Of a stretch of 64,000 bases of DNA, positions 35,594 to 47,700 are shown in pieces (positions within the stretch are counted from its first letter, which is position 1; each line of letters opens with the position of its first letter). The stretch covers positions 23,398,001-23,462,000 of the forward strand of contig JARKIP010000048.1 of assembly GCA_029990175.1 (NCBI GenBank), written 5' to 3'. Made by a program: the position numbers and the translations under genes. The DNA is from Petunia secreta (taxonomy: Eukaryota > Streptophyta > Magnoliopsida > Solanales > Solanaceae). The notes under the pieces were generated by a model. That model made no database searches. It had not been told where the DNA came from and saw only the letters and a program-made list of their open reading frames with translations.

Positions 35594-36400
35594 ATGGCAC
35601 CCTTTCTAATGAGCAAAAACGGGGACGAAGACAATGAAACGACATTTCACAAGTTTTTTGAGAGATGGTTAGCTAAGCAAAACCAACAACTCAAAGAACT
35701 TGTTTCTGCCTCAAGAGATATAAACAAAGGCAACAATTACAAGAAAAAAGATGATGAACAGAGGGTGTTGGTACCACTCATTGGACGAGTTATGCACCAC
35801 TATGAGGAATATTATGGGGAGAAGTCAAAATATACAAAAGAAGATGTCTTGGGAATCTTAAATCCTTCATGGATAAGCACTCTTGAAGGTGCTCTCTTGT
35901 GGATTGGAGGGTGGAGACCTAGCATGGCTTTTCACTTACTATATTCAAAATCAGGGTTGCAACTAGAAACTCATCTTCATGAGTTAATTAGAGGAGTCAA
36001 AACAGGTGACTTAGGGGATCTCTCCTCTAGCCAAATGGGTAAAGTTGATGAGTTGCAAAAGAAGACTATAAGGGAAGAGAGAGCTTCAAGTGAGAAACTA
36101 GCCAAAGTTCAAGGAACTATTGCAGATATCCCAACAGTGGACTTATCCCATGTTGTGACTCAGATGAATAGGGATAGTGCAGTGGAGGTGCTGGAGGAAC
36201 AAGTAGAAGAAAATATAGCTACAAAGGAGAAAGGTCTAGTAATTATATTACAAAAGGCAGATAATCTAAGGCTGAACACTCTAAAGGAAATCTTAGACAT
36301 TTTGACACCAACTCAGGCTGTTCATTTCTTGATTGCTGCTGCTGAGCTCCATTTAAGGTTTCATGAGTGGGGTATGAAAAAGGATGCAGTGTACTCATGA
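35594..36400 (+). CDS. DOG1-domain protein (DOG1-like / RESPONSE TO ABA AND SALT 1-like), 268 aa
   Basis: A single exon from ATG 35594 to TGA 36398-36400. Nearly the whole protein is a DOG1 domain (PF14144 type). The first half has FHKFFERWLAKQNQQL (residues 18-33), RVMHHYEEYYGEKSKYTKED, ILNPSWISTLEGALLWIGGW and RPSMAFHLLYSKSGLQLE. The second half, after a variable linker (about 175-210), has LQKADNLRLNTLKEILDILT and AVHFLIAAAELHLRFHEWGM. Family members act in seed dormancy, ABA and salt responses, and the same fold forms the C-terminal part of TGA bZIP factors. This protein has no bZIP region. Its length matches the short DOG1-like group (about 230-270 aa). It is the only clear non-transposon gene here and appears intact. 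Which subgroup it belongs to cannot be decided by eye. Confidence 0.88.
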   Translation: MAPFLMSKNGDEDNETTFHKFFERWLAKQNQQLKELVSASRDINKGNNYKKKDDEQRVLVPLIGRVMHHYEEYYGEKSKYTKEDVLGILNPSWISTLEGALLWIGGWRPSMAFHLLYSKSGLQLETHLHELIRGVKTGDLGDLSSSQMGKVDELQKKTIREERASSEKLAKVQGTIADIPTVDLSHVVTQMNRDSAVEVLEEQVEENIATKEKGLVIILQKADNLRLNTLKEILDILTPTQAVHFLIAAAELHLRFHEWGMKKDAVYS

Positions 36401-36859
36401 ATATTTACCAGTCCTCGCGATGCCACGATCCCACTTAGATTTTGTGGTATAGAATAGAGTCTGTTTTAAACTCGTCTTTAAATCTTTAAATCAAAGTTTA
36501 GCACTAGTTTGTATCCGTTCGACGTGTTGCAAAATGGTAGAAAATGAAAAAAACAAAAAATTTAGCTGTAGTGCTTTCTGTATTATTAGTACATTTTAGA
36601 AACTTTTCATCTGTGATAACTAATATGTACACTTCAATTTTCCCAGACGAAGTTGCTTACAGTAACTCTCTCTAACGAGACTACAACAATTAAATTGGTA
36701 ATAACAATAATAATAAGAGTAATAATAATTATTGTTATTATAGTGGTAGTAATATTCAACTCTTTCCATAATTGAAGCTGTATATTTTACTGTTCAATTT
36801 TTCTAGATGGAGTCGATTATATTAATTAATTATCACTAACTGGACCACAGCAATTAAGC

Positions 36860-36897
<38 letters not shown>

Positions 36898-37615
36898 GTA
36901 GTAGTAGTAGTAGTAGTTCTTTCCATAATTGAAGCGGTATGTTTTACCTTTAGTTATAAATTGATTTTGGAATATAGAATAACCGATAATTTTACTCCCT
37001 CTATTCTATCTTATATCATGACTTGGGATACGAAGGTGAAAGTTCATAATTTAATCGAAAAGTTTAGAAATAAGTTCCCCAAGTATTTAAAACTAAAATT
37101 TATGTAAAAAGACTACGATATTTATAAGTATAAAAGGTGCAAAATACCATAATAATTTATAATTTAAAATAGTCTTTATGAATTTAAGAAAAATGTAATT
37201 AAAGAAAAAGAAAACTTTCATTGAATGTTAAACAATAATTGTGTTGTTCGTTTTTACGCCAATGAAAGAATGGGATGCGTGTGCACGATTCCAAAATGAT
37301 TACATATATTTGCTTTATTGTGGGAAGGTTTGTGACCACATGTATATGCCGTGTCGCACCGAATACAAAAGAAAGGTGTGAGAGCAGGACAAATTAAAAT
37401 GACCAATATGACATAATATAGATTCCAAGGATATAATGAGTAACAAACATATAGCAGTATAGGCAACAGGAGTCCTAGGCATTTCCAAAATCACCCAGCA
37501 CCTCATATTGAGAGGAACAGACAAACAGGAGATGAAATCGTCCATATAAGCTGGTCCTTAGGGGCTGAAGACGATCTCGTGTGCTAGTAGACCAATACTA
37601 GATTATTGGTCTTAT
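36401..37615. other. 3' flank and intergenic DNA with a local duplication and trinucleotide repeats
   Basis: About 36640-36775 and 36776-36930 look like two diverged copies of a 130-150-bp unit: both contain ACAGCAATTAA/ACAACAATTAA, an AAT-rich tract and TCTTTCCATAATTGAAGC. The second copy holds (AAT)n then (GTA)n at about 36862-36916. No further gene is seen. Confidence 0.55.
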
Positions 37616-37859
37616 TACTCCCTTCGTTTTAAAATGGCTGTCATAGTTTGACTTGGAGCGAAGTTTAAGAAATATGCTAAAATTTTTGTAACTTGTGGTC
37701 CAAAATAAGTCATACATGAATATGTGGCTTTAAAGCATTTCATTAAGAGTAAAGTAATAATTTTAACTCAAAAATATTTCTAAATTTAAAATTGTGCCAT
37801 TCTTTTTGGAACGAACTAATAAGAAAATAGTGTCATCTATTTTGGAACGGAAGAAGTAA
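37616..37859. mobile_element. Stowaway-like MITE
   Basis: Left end TACTCCCTTCGTTTTAAAAT and right end ATTTTGGAACGGAAGAAGTA are imperfect inverted repeats ending in TA. About 244 bp, non-coding. Confidence 0.7.
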
Positions 37860-38127
37860 TTAACGACCCAAAAAGAAAAGGAGAGAATGAAAAGGTCTAA
37901 AATATGTGTTAAACAGTATTTAGTTACAAAATGGCAAGGAAGATTCCATGTGATATAAACATATCACGATTCTTTTCAATAAGTTCCGCTTAATTCACTC
38001 CAGGAAGTTTTAAAATATATTGGACCTACAGTTTTTCCGCAGACGACCTTTTCATTAGTTTATTGACTTCTTGACCAAAATTTTGAGTTGGGCTTGCTAG
38101 TATTCATTTTTGTTACTGAGCAAAAAA

Positions 38128-38378
38128 TACCCCCTTCATCCCACTCCAGTGTCTTAGTTTAACTGGACATTGAGTTTAAAAAATATAAAAAGACTATTCA
38201 ATCTTGTGACTCTAAATTGAAGATTGATATAATATATTAAATTGTCATTATTAGAGTTTGTGGTTTTAAACTTGTCATGTATAGTGTTTGAATTATCAAC
38301 TTAATAAATATACAAAGAGGTACTCTTTTTATTACAAAGCCAAACAAAAAAAGTAAGACGCTTAATTGGGATGAAGTA
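38128..38378. mobile_element. Stowaway-like MITE
   Basis: Left end TACCCCCTTCATCCCACTCC and right end AATTGGGATGAAGTA are imperfect inverted repeats; homology continues to GTGTCTTAGTTT and its complement. About 251 bp, AT-rich, non-coding. Confidence 0.65.
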
Positions 38379-38639
38379 AATATTCGAATCTTCTAGAGTA
38401 GAGCACGGTATGAAACACGAAATTTATTCTAGCAGTGCCTCCATCCTCCAATCTAAAAAGGAAAGGGTGAATTACAAAAATAAGTAGAAAAGCACCAGGT
38501 CTTAATTTGATAAGCTATTTTTTGGTGGTCTTGAAAACATAAACACTTTACCATTAAATAAAGCTGAAAGTACAAAAATACCTTTACTAATAGAGAACTT
38601 CTCGTATTTATAAAAATGCTACCGATTATTTTTTAAAGT

Positions 38640-39008
38640 CGTAATTACAAAAATGCCACCGCACTATTTTACCTCGGAAACTACAAAAAATGCCACTTCC
38701 GACACAGCAAAAACAGTGTCAACCCGGTTGTGTTTCACGTCAATTTTGTGAATAAATAATGCCAAATCGGCATCGTTTCGCTCATATACAATGCAACCAA
38801 TCCGTCTGTATTTCACATCTATTTTGTGAATAAATAACACCAAATTGTCATCGTTTCGCTCATACACAAAAATTAAAGAAAAAAAAAATATAAGACAAAT
38901 CCAACGTCATTTCTTCATATAATAAGCAAAAAATCATGTTCGTTTTGTGAAGAAATGATGCCAAATCGGTCTTACTTTATTGATTTACAAAAAATACCTT
39001 CATATGCT
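38640..39008. repeat. Minisatellite of about 90-130-bp units (left part)
   Basis: Units share TTTTGTGAATAAATAA(T/C)(G/A)CCAAAT and CGTTTCGCTCATA, or the variant TTTTGTGAAGAAATGATGCC. Two left units keep an open frame on the minus strand (38867-38664) encoding a repeated YERNDxxLxLFIHKIDVK. The array continues after the CACTA element at 43904-44276, and again after the MULE at about 54856-54950. Confidence 0.7.
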
Positions 39009-39760
39009 CACTACAAGATTACACATCTATAGCTACGAATTCTCAGCTACGAAAATAAATATCGTAGCTAGTACATAACAATAGCTACAAAAATTAAAAT
39101 TTTGTGGCTATTTAAAATTTCGTTAAATCTCTTAGCCACAAAATTTAAATTGGCAAAGCTAATTTATCACTTTTGCTATACTTTCAAGCTATCATAGCAG
39201 CAAGTACCTAAATAGCTACAAAATTATTGCTACAATAATATTTCGGAGCTAATAATAAGTTTTTGCTACGAGTTTATAGTTACCATAGCAATTGTACCTA
39301 ACAGTAGCTACAAAAAATAAAATTTTGTGGCTATTTACAATTTCATAAAAATTTTAACCAAAAAGTTTAATTGGCAACGTTAATTTATCACTTTTACTAC
39401 ACTTGCTAACTCTCATAGCAATAAGTACCTAAATAGCTATAAAATTATTGTTACAAAAATATTTTGTAGCTAACAATAAGACTTTGCTACGCATTTTTTA
39501 GTTACCGTAGCAAAAGTACCTAACAATAGCTATAAAAATTAAAAGTTTGTGGCTATTTACAACTTTTTTTAAATTTCTTAGCCACAAAATTTGAATTGGC
39601 AGAGCTAATTTCTCACTTTTGCTAGCTAACCATCGTAGCAATAATAATACCTAAATAGTCACAAAATTATTGCTAAAAAAAATTGCGGAGCTAATAATAA
39701 GTTTTAGCAACAAATATAATAAACTTTCATAGCTAACCACGAGAGTTCCCCGTGCACTTG
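39009..39760. repeat. Left subterminal repeat region of the CACTA element
   Basis: About 230-bp units recur around 39060-39250, 39290-39480 and 39520-39690, each with AATAGCTACAAAAATTAAAA, TTTGTGGCTATTT and a stretch like AAGTACCTAAATAGCTA. These words would be transposase binding sites in an autonomous relative. Confidence 0.65.
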
Positions 39761-42059
39761 GAGTTGCTGTAGTTGTGGTAATATTTTTGCTAGAATAAAT
39801 TATTTTAAAATACAATAGCTAAATAATATTCTTTGCTTCAACATATAAAATATTCGTGGTAATAGTTGACTTAATAGCTATGGTGAAAACAAGGTTATTT
39901 ATCATCACAAGAAAATTTAGTAGCTAATAATAATCATTGTCATGTGTTTCAATTATAATAACAGGAATTCTAAATTATTCGTAATGAAATGTTATAACTA
40001 ATGTTATTTTTAACCGATGATAGATAGGCAGATGGAACAAATTGCTTGAAATTTAGTTAGCAATAGAAGTTAAATATAATAAATAGTTGTTAAAATGTTC
40101 TTAACTAAATATCTACTTAGTTGGAAAAAAAAATTTCAGTTTCGACCCAAAAAAAAAAAAAATCGGCAATAGCAGTTTGCTTAATAACTATAATTATTCA
40201 TGACTGTAATTAACTTATATAAATAATTATGATTTATTATCAAGCATATCAACCATAATAGTAATTATATTTTAACCACAATTAATTTGTTGTACCAATA
40301 TAGTATAATAGATAAATGAACTGTTATTGTGAAAAAATGGTGAAAAATATAATCTAAAAAAATTAGAGAAATTTATGAAAAATATGAGTATAAGAATATA
40401 AAGTTTAGCTTATTCATAAAAGAATAAAAATCTAACGAACTTATTAAGTTTCAAATAAAAATGATTAAAATGCAAAAAAAAAAAGGATTTTAATAATAGA
40501 TCATTTTTGTACTTGTAACCTCAAACCTTATGACTAATGTCTTCTCTTATGAAATTCACAGTTTATTTTATTAAATTTTATTAGTTTTATTGATCATACA
40601 ATCTTGTAAGGATGTGGAGATATAGTTATCTATTTAGTCTAATAGTGTGCACACTAATATTTATTTAATTATGTATAATTAATTATTCACACACTAATTT
40701 GATGTCATCATATTTTTCATTTAGCTGTAATTGTAATTTGTAATCAACACTTATTTAAACAAATGATAATAAGATATATTTTCTATTAACCCGACAGCAA
40801 CCATACCAAATTAAAATGAACTCTTAATAGTAAAATTATTTTTAGTTTTGTTAATTAGGAATTTTTTTCAATACCAAAAGTAGTAGAAATTTACTTTAAT
40901 ATTTTAATAATTTTTTAATTATCGAGCATATAATTATTCATTAAATTGAGAAGCTAATATGATTTGTATACAGGAAAATGGTTCTATTTTTCGTTTTTTA
41001 ATTACTACTAGTTGTTGTATGGAGTATTTTAGTAGTTCCAATATTATTGAGTATTATTTAAGGAAATTAATCATTTAATATATTTGATATGAGGCTATAT
41101 AACAAAGCTACCTATTGTATCAAAATTCAAATTAAATTAATTAATACCTGTAACTTCTAATATTATTTTGACAGATATGTAAATATATATAATTGAAATT
41201 AAATATATAAAACATTATAAAAAATAAAAATTATAAAAGTTATATCTAATTATATTAATCATTAGTTATATCCAGTACGAATAATCATAAATGGTATTGA
41301 TGGTATGACCATTACTATTTTTTAATTGATTAATAATTATCATCACTCCAATTAACAAGTACAATAACAAATACGGCTAAACTTCAATCTCAAGTTCGTT
41401 GGAATCATTTTGACAAATTTTTAATATGATTCGTACTCTCTTTTAATTCATATTTCAAATAATTTGTAAAATTGAAAATAAAAACTTTAACTAAACTATC
41501 AATACCATAGCTTAAAATAAAAGTATTACTTGTAATTTTCATAATAATAAGAATATACTGTATAAGTGATTGGAGTCATCCCACAAATTATTTAGTTATG
41601 TCTTTTATATATTTTTCTTTTAAATTCAAATTTATATGTATTCGAGAAATATTTAAAAGTATATGAATTATTATATTCAACAACATACCTAGTGTAATCC
41701 CACAAGTGCGGATATAAATTATTATATTATTTAGTAAATTCTTATAATTATTAATTTACATTTTTCAAGAGAAGAGAAACAAAAAACAATATTTTTTATT
41801 TTTATATCGAAATTTAAAGGGACTTATTTTAGGAATTTTAAATTTTTTATCTTTTGCTTAGGTAAGATGAACAAAAAAATTTCAAGAAAATTATATTTAA
41901 AATTATCTATATTTCATGCGACTATATTTGAAAGCAATTATACTTTTCTATTTGACTTAACCAGAATATATATTTAAGTATTAATACTCCTAGTTATATT
42001 GTTAAAATTATAGGCATGTTTGTAAATAAGAATTAAAGAAGGGGAATATATATTAGTAA

Positions 42060-43080
42060 ATAGTTAGCCAAATCAATCCTAACACCAAAACCTAAACTTC
42101 TCTTTATTCTAACTCTATAGCCGTCACTTACAATTCCTCTCAGTTATCAATTCTTCAACCATCACCCTTGTCATCAATATTGTTCGATATGTATTACAAG
42201 TAAGTACAAAATTTAATTTCCTTCCATTCTCTTCCATAAACGCCAACTTGTAAAACATTGATTCTGTAAATTCTTGTCTACTTTAGTCATAATTTTCACT
42301 TGTTTTGCCTTCATTTTTACGAATATATATTTACTGTATTTTAGTTTAATTTTAAAATCTAAAATGTTCTTGTACTCCGTGATAAAAAAAATGTACACTA
42401 TTGCGTGTTAGGTTTATATAACACGTAAAATTGTAAAATATGTATAGTATATTAAGATTTTCTTTCATTCACCGCTTTTTAATCCATGAATAGTAATTCT
42501 ATTTTGTTATTGTTATCTCAGTTTTTTCAGGTACATCAAAATCTTTATATCATAAGGTTTTAACCTCTTATGTTTGTTTGATTTGACGGTATGGTTCAAT
42601 TTTTTAAGTTATATTTTTTTTGCAATTTTTTGGATTACATTCTGGTAATTTAATGTGTTACTTTTTTTCTTTTCTTTCATTGTGCTAAACTGTGTATGGG
42701 AGTTTGAAAATTCTAAGAACACTTTGTTAGGGAGCCATAGTTCGTTGGCAAATTTCATTAGGAAGAAAATATTTGAAGAAGCTTTCGACAAAGATCTATC
42801 GGATCACTTTCTACTACTCATTGCTTTATTTTTTTTTCTTTTTATGTTCTCATTTGTTCGTTGTTAAATTATTGTCTTACTTTTATAACTTATCTATGTA
42901 TTGTGGGATTCGTCTTATCTCCTTTTATGTGATTAATATTTTTCTTCCCAATCAAACGTGCATCATTGTATAAAATTTTATCTTGAATTTGCTCATTTCT
43001 TTCGTGCTCATGTTGATTGTTTCTTTGGAATTTACAGGGTACTAGTGAACCTACTTGATCATTTGATGCAAGCATATTAC
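42060..43080 (+). other. Gene-like segment inside the CACTA element (possible captured exons)
   Basis: The texture differs from the rest. A pyrimidine-rich leader (42080-42190) ends in a donor-like ACAAGTAAG, and acceptor-like TTTTTTCAG/G (42529) and ATTTACAG/GG (43037) follow. A block at 42685-42820 reads VWEFENSKNTLLGSHSSLAN on the plus strand. I do not recognise a protein. Either host exon capture or the remains of an element-encoded leader is possible. Confidence 0.3.
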
Positions 43081-43489
43081 TGATTGGCAGCTACAAAAAT
43101 TACAATAGCTAGTTTTAGTTTTCATACTTTATTATTTGTGTTGTACACAAAACTTATGTAATGCATGGAAGCAATTACTTATGATCATGTACTTTGGGAT
43201 TTACTTTTGAAAAATATTCAAAGTCATTTGTATGAATAAAGTTATATTTAAAGTCTATTATTTTGTTGGTTTTAATATATTTTTTAGTATATAAGGTTGT
43301 GAAAAATGTGAAAATATTAAATAGGTGTAAATCAATGGTGAAATCAAAAAATTTGTCGCATTTATTTAATAAATCAGTTTTCTCATCTAAAAAATTAAAA
43401 TACAATAAAATTTTGATTTGTAGCTAAACATAAATGCAAAAAATTAGAATATAATAGAATTTTCTCAAATTTAGGAGTAATTTGTAGCT

Positions 43490-43903
43490 ACAAAATTTTG
43501 ATCCGTATCTGAATATAGATGATAACACTGACTATACAGCTACTATTTAAATTTTGTGGCTAATAAGTTAAATCTTTTGCCACGATATATCAACTCTTAG
43601 CTACAATATTAAGAGAGCTATGGGTTTGATTTGTCATAGCAAAAAAATAAAATCATTTGCTACGAATGCTTATTTTTATGGCAAAATAATCTTATCATTG
43701 CAGCTACAACACAATTTTTTTGTGGCAATAAGTACTAGTTCTTAGCCACGAGGCACGTAAAGTCTGTAGCTAACTTTTAGCCACCCCACCTTTAGCTACG
43801 AATGCTACGAAAAGAAAATATTGTAGCTAAAAGGTTTAGCCATGGAAATTTTCATATTTAGCTACGAAGTATTTCATAGCTATAGATGCAGATTGTTGTA
43901 GTG
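43490..43903. repeat. Right subterminal repeat region of the CACTA element
   Basis: Dense TAGCTACAAAAT, TTTGTGGCTAAT and TTAGCTACGAA words in both orientations run up to the terminal repeat, mirroring the left side. Confidence 0.65.
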
Positions 43904-44285
43904 GCTTTTATATTTAGAAATAATGACAATCTGGTTGTTGTATATGCATATAATTGTGTCTGTTTTGTGAAGAAATGAGGCCAAATCGGCCTTACTTCAT
44001 ACATCCATAAAAAAGACCTTCAAGTTTTTATATATTTAGAAACAATGACAATTCGTCTGTATTTATGCATATATTGAACCAAATATTGTGTTCGTTTGTG
44101 AAGAAATGATGCCAAATTGTCCCAATTTCATTCATTAACAAAAAAAAAAAAAAAAAAAAAAAAAAATAGAAACATAAAATAATGACAATCCGTCTGCATT
44201 TATTAATAAGTGAACCAAATTATTTTGTCTATTTTACAAGAAAGTGATGCCAAATAGTCATCACTTTGCACATATTAAAACAAGG
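43904..44285. repeat. Minisatellite (middle part) and left target duplication of the MULE
   Basis: Three diverged units with GACAATCCGTCTG(C/T)ATTTAT and GAAATGATGCCAAAT, plus a run of about 28 A residues (44139-44166). The last nine bases TTAAAACAA (44277-44285) are the MULE target duplication. Confidence 0.75.
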
Positions 44286-44345
44286 AATTTTTACACAAAT
44301 ATACAAATTTTCACCCTTAATTACATAAAAATAGCAATACTTTTC
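44286..44345 (+). repeat. Left terminal inverted repeat of the MULE (weak)
   Basis: The first 12 bases GGAATTTTTACA equal the complement of the right end. After that the similarity to the right end is partial (ATACAAATTTT / GTACAAGTTTT, CTTAATTAC shared). Confidence 0.7.
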
Positions 44346-44389
44346 TAATTACAATGCATGGCAATATTTTTCCTAGCAAAATAGCGATG

Positions 44390-44397
44390 TATAAATA
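44390..44397 (+). promoter_or_regulatory. TATA box of the MULE transposase gene
   Basis: TATAAATA, about 330 bases before the ATG at 44730. The leader between them is rich in CTGTTTC and GTGTCGCGT repeats (44475-44650). Confidence 0.5.
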
Positions 44398-44729
44398 CTT
44401 TATTCCAACTCTATTTACAGAAACTAAAACCCTTCTTGTTTTCTCTCTATTTTTTCTCTCTCTAGCTCTGCCTCCACTGTGTCGCGTTACTTTTCTGTTT
44501 CTATTAAAAATCGTTACTTTTCTGTTTCTATTTGTTTCTACACAGCGTACTCTGTTTTTGATCAACAATTCTACAAAGCTGCTACCGTTTCTCCACTGTG
44601 TCGCGTCTGTTTCTGCTCTGTTTCGCGTCTGTTTCTGCTCTGTGTCGCAGTTGTCGAGCCTCTGTTTCTGGTTGCTATTACGAGTGCTGTACAATTTAAA
44701 CATATCAAAATCGAAACTTTACAATAGAT

Positions 44730-47700
44730 ATGGCACAAATACAAATTCTACTAAAACATAGTGGAAGATGGGACAAATTCGACAATTATATTGATTTTGT
44801 AGTTGATGCAATCGCGATAAATCCAGATTCAAACTTTCAGATGCTTCGTGATACAGTTGCGAAGCAACTGAACATTGATCTGACGAGAAAAATTGTTAAA
44901 ATAAAGTATAAGGTAATGGAAAAAAGTCCGGGTTTAGAAATACACAATGACATGGGTGTTTTAGTGTATACAGGATTGAAAATAGAGAAAAAAGGAATAG
45001 AAATCTATCCACTTTGTATCACACTGGAAGATATTGTTGAGGATCAAGGGTTCTGGAGTGATAGACAAAGCATAAGGAGTCGTGATACAGTGGGAGACTG
45101 TGTTGATACTGACAGAAACAGTTCCAATATAAACACGAACATTGATGATACGCTTATCAGTAGTGCTGAAACGGTAGAACTACTGATTAAAGGAACTTCT
45201 GATGAGCACGAGGTAGAAGAAGTTGCAGTAATTACCAATAGCTTGCAAAACGAGATAGTAGAGGGCCAAGTGTACATTAACAAAAACACTGTAGTAATGG
45301 CCATGAAACGATTTGCAATAACAGAAAAGGTTCAGTTTAAGGTTGAGAGATCAAGCGCAACAAGGTATTATATCTCAGTATTTTTGTTTTGTATCAATTT
45401 ATTTCACATTGTACCATTGTATCTGTTTCTGTGTAACTGTATCATAAGTACTCTAAGAAATGTTCTTGATATCAGTATTTTTGTTTTGTATCAATTTATT
45501 TCACATTGTATCATTGTATCTGTTTCTGTGTAACTGTATCATAAGTACTCTAAGAAATGTTCTTCATATCAGTATTTTTGTTTTGTATCAATTTATTTCA
45601 AATTGTATCATTGTATCTGTTTGTGTAACTGTATCATAAGTACTCTAAGAAATGTTCTTGATATCAGTATTTTTGTTTTGTATCAATTTATTTCACATTC
45701 TATCATTGTATCTGTTTCTGTGTACCTGTATCATGAGTTTGTTTCATGAACAAACAGTTTCTATATTGTATCTGAAATGTGTATTTTGTTTCAAGCAATA
45801 ACAATTTATATGTAAGATACAATGTGTGAATTATGTATCACATTGTATCTGATTTATAACTCTACCATATCTGATTATATCATACATGGCTGTTAGAAAT
45901 TAAGTAAATTGTATTTGTATAATACTGTACAATTTTGTATCTGTTACTTAATTTCTGAAGCTTTCTGTATCATGTAACACTTTCTGTATCATACTGTATC
46001 TGCAGCTACTGCCTGATATGCAAAGGTGAAAATTGCAAATGGAAATTTAGGGCGTCAAGCTTGAATTCATCAAGTTTGTTCAAAGTTAGAGAATTCACCA
46101 ATGAACACACATGTCCATACAAAGAAAGAGTTTATGGGCAAGCGCAGCTTACATCACGAATGATTGGTATGATTGTCAAGGACAGGGTTGATGACCCAAA
46201 GTCGACCTACAAGCCTAAAGAGATAATGGACGAAATGCAGAGGTGTTACGGTATACACATAGATTATATGAAGGCTTGGAGAGCAAAAGAAATGGCCATT
46301 GCAATGATACGAGGAGACCCAACTGAATCTTACAAGAAGCTGCCAAGTTACCTTTATATGTTAGAGCAGAGAAACCCAGGGTCAGTTGTTGCTTTACATG
46401 CAAGTGAGGACCATTTGTTCAAGTACGCTTTTGTTGCTTTGAATGCTTCAATAAAGGGATTTCAACATTGCAAACCAATCGTAGTTGTTGATGGTAGCTT
46501 CCTAAAAGCAGCGCACAAAGGAACATTCCTAGCAGCAAGTACATTAGATGCAGCAGGTAAATTGATTTCTAACAGTACCTGTTGTATCATACTGTTTCAA
46601 CTGTTTGTGTCGTAATATTTCAGCATCTCTCATTTGTTTCATACTGTTTCAGCTTTGTATCAGACTGTTTGAACTTTGTTATCAAGATTTTTAAGACCAT
46701 ATATTATCTGTTTCATCATCTTTTATTTGTATCAGACTGGTTCACTTTTGTATCAAACTATTTCCAGCTTTGGTATCAGGGTTTTTCAGACACATGGTTT
46801 ATTTGTATCAGACTGCTTCAATTTTTGTATCACCTTTGTATCAAACTGTTTGAACTCTGCCACAGACTTTTTAAAGCCATCTATTTCTCTCTATTAAATC
46901 ATGTTTTATCTGTATCACAGTGTTTCACTTTGTATCAAAAATATTAACAGATTTTTGCTATCGGTTTCTTTGAGAACTTTAATCTTTCTATTTGAATCAG
47001 ACTGTTACAATTTCTACTTGTGTGGCACTGTTTCAAATATTTATCTTACTATTTCTGTCCATAGGTAGCATATTGCCGCTTGCGTATGCAATTGTTGATT
47101 CAGAGAACGATGCCTCATGGCAATGGTTCTTTGAAAAGTTCAAACATGCTTACGGTGAGAGAGAAAACATGTGCGTTGTGTCAGACCGTAATGAAAGCAT
47201 AATTAAGGCTACTACAATCATATATCCTCAGGTCCCACACTATGCATGCATATGGCACTTGTGGAACAACCTCAAGACTAAGTTCAAGAAATGTGAAGAC
47301 AAGCTCCATGAAACATTCTTCAGTATGGCAAAGGCATACACCATACATGAATTTGACACATACATGAACAGTGTGGAAAAAATGGATAAACGTATCAAAG
47401 CATACTTGCTAAATGCTGGATATCAGAAATGGTCAAGGGCGCATTCAACAGTAAATAGGGGGTTTACAATGACATCAAACATTGCAGAATCTTTGAATGC
47501 AGTCAACAGGGATGCGCGTGATATGCCTGTAGTCGCATTTATGGAGTACATGCGCTCACTGATTGGAACTTGGACTGATGATAACAGAAAGAAATCACAT
47601 GAGACATTCACACCTCTTGGATTCAAGTACAACAAAATATTGGATGGATACAGAAGCAAAGCTATGCAGCTAAAGGTAGAATAGAAACTGTTTCATTTCT

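Larger units (their letters stand above)
39009..43903. mobile_element. Non-autonomous CACTA (En/Spm-like) element, 4.9 kb
   Basis: The left end CACTACAAGATTACACATCT and the complement of the right end, CACTACAACAATCTGCATCT, form imperfect terminal inverted repeats. Both flanks are GCT (39006-39008 and 43904-43906), the 3-bp duplication expected for CACTA. The outer 400-750 bp on each side are full of TAGCTACGAA/TTTTGTGGCTA words in both orientations, typical subterminal repeats. No transposase-like ORF exists. Removing the element with one GCT rejoins a minisatellite unit correctly (ACCTTCATATGCT joined to TTTATATTTAGAAA). Confidence 0.88.

Noticed and set aside
38664..38867. Minus-strand ORF with repeated peptide as a real gene
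   Set aside because: It arises from two minisatellite units without a promoter or any similarity; kept only as an observation on the array.
45374..45735. CRISPR-like repeat array
   Set aside because: Units are contiguous direct repeats without unique spacers, in a plant intron.
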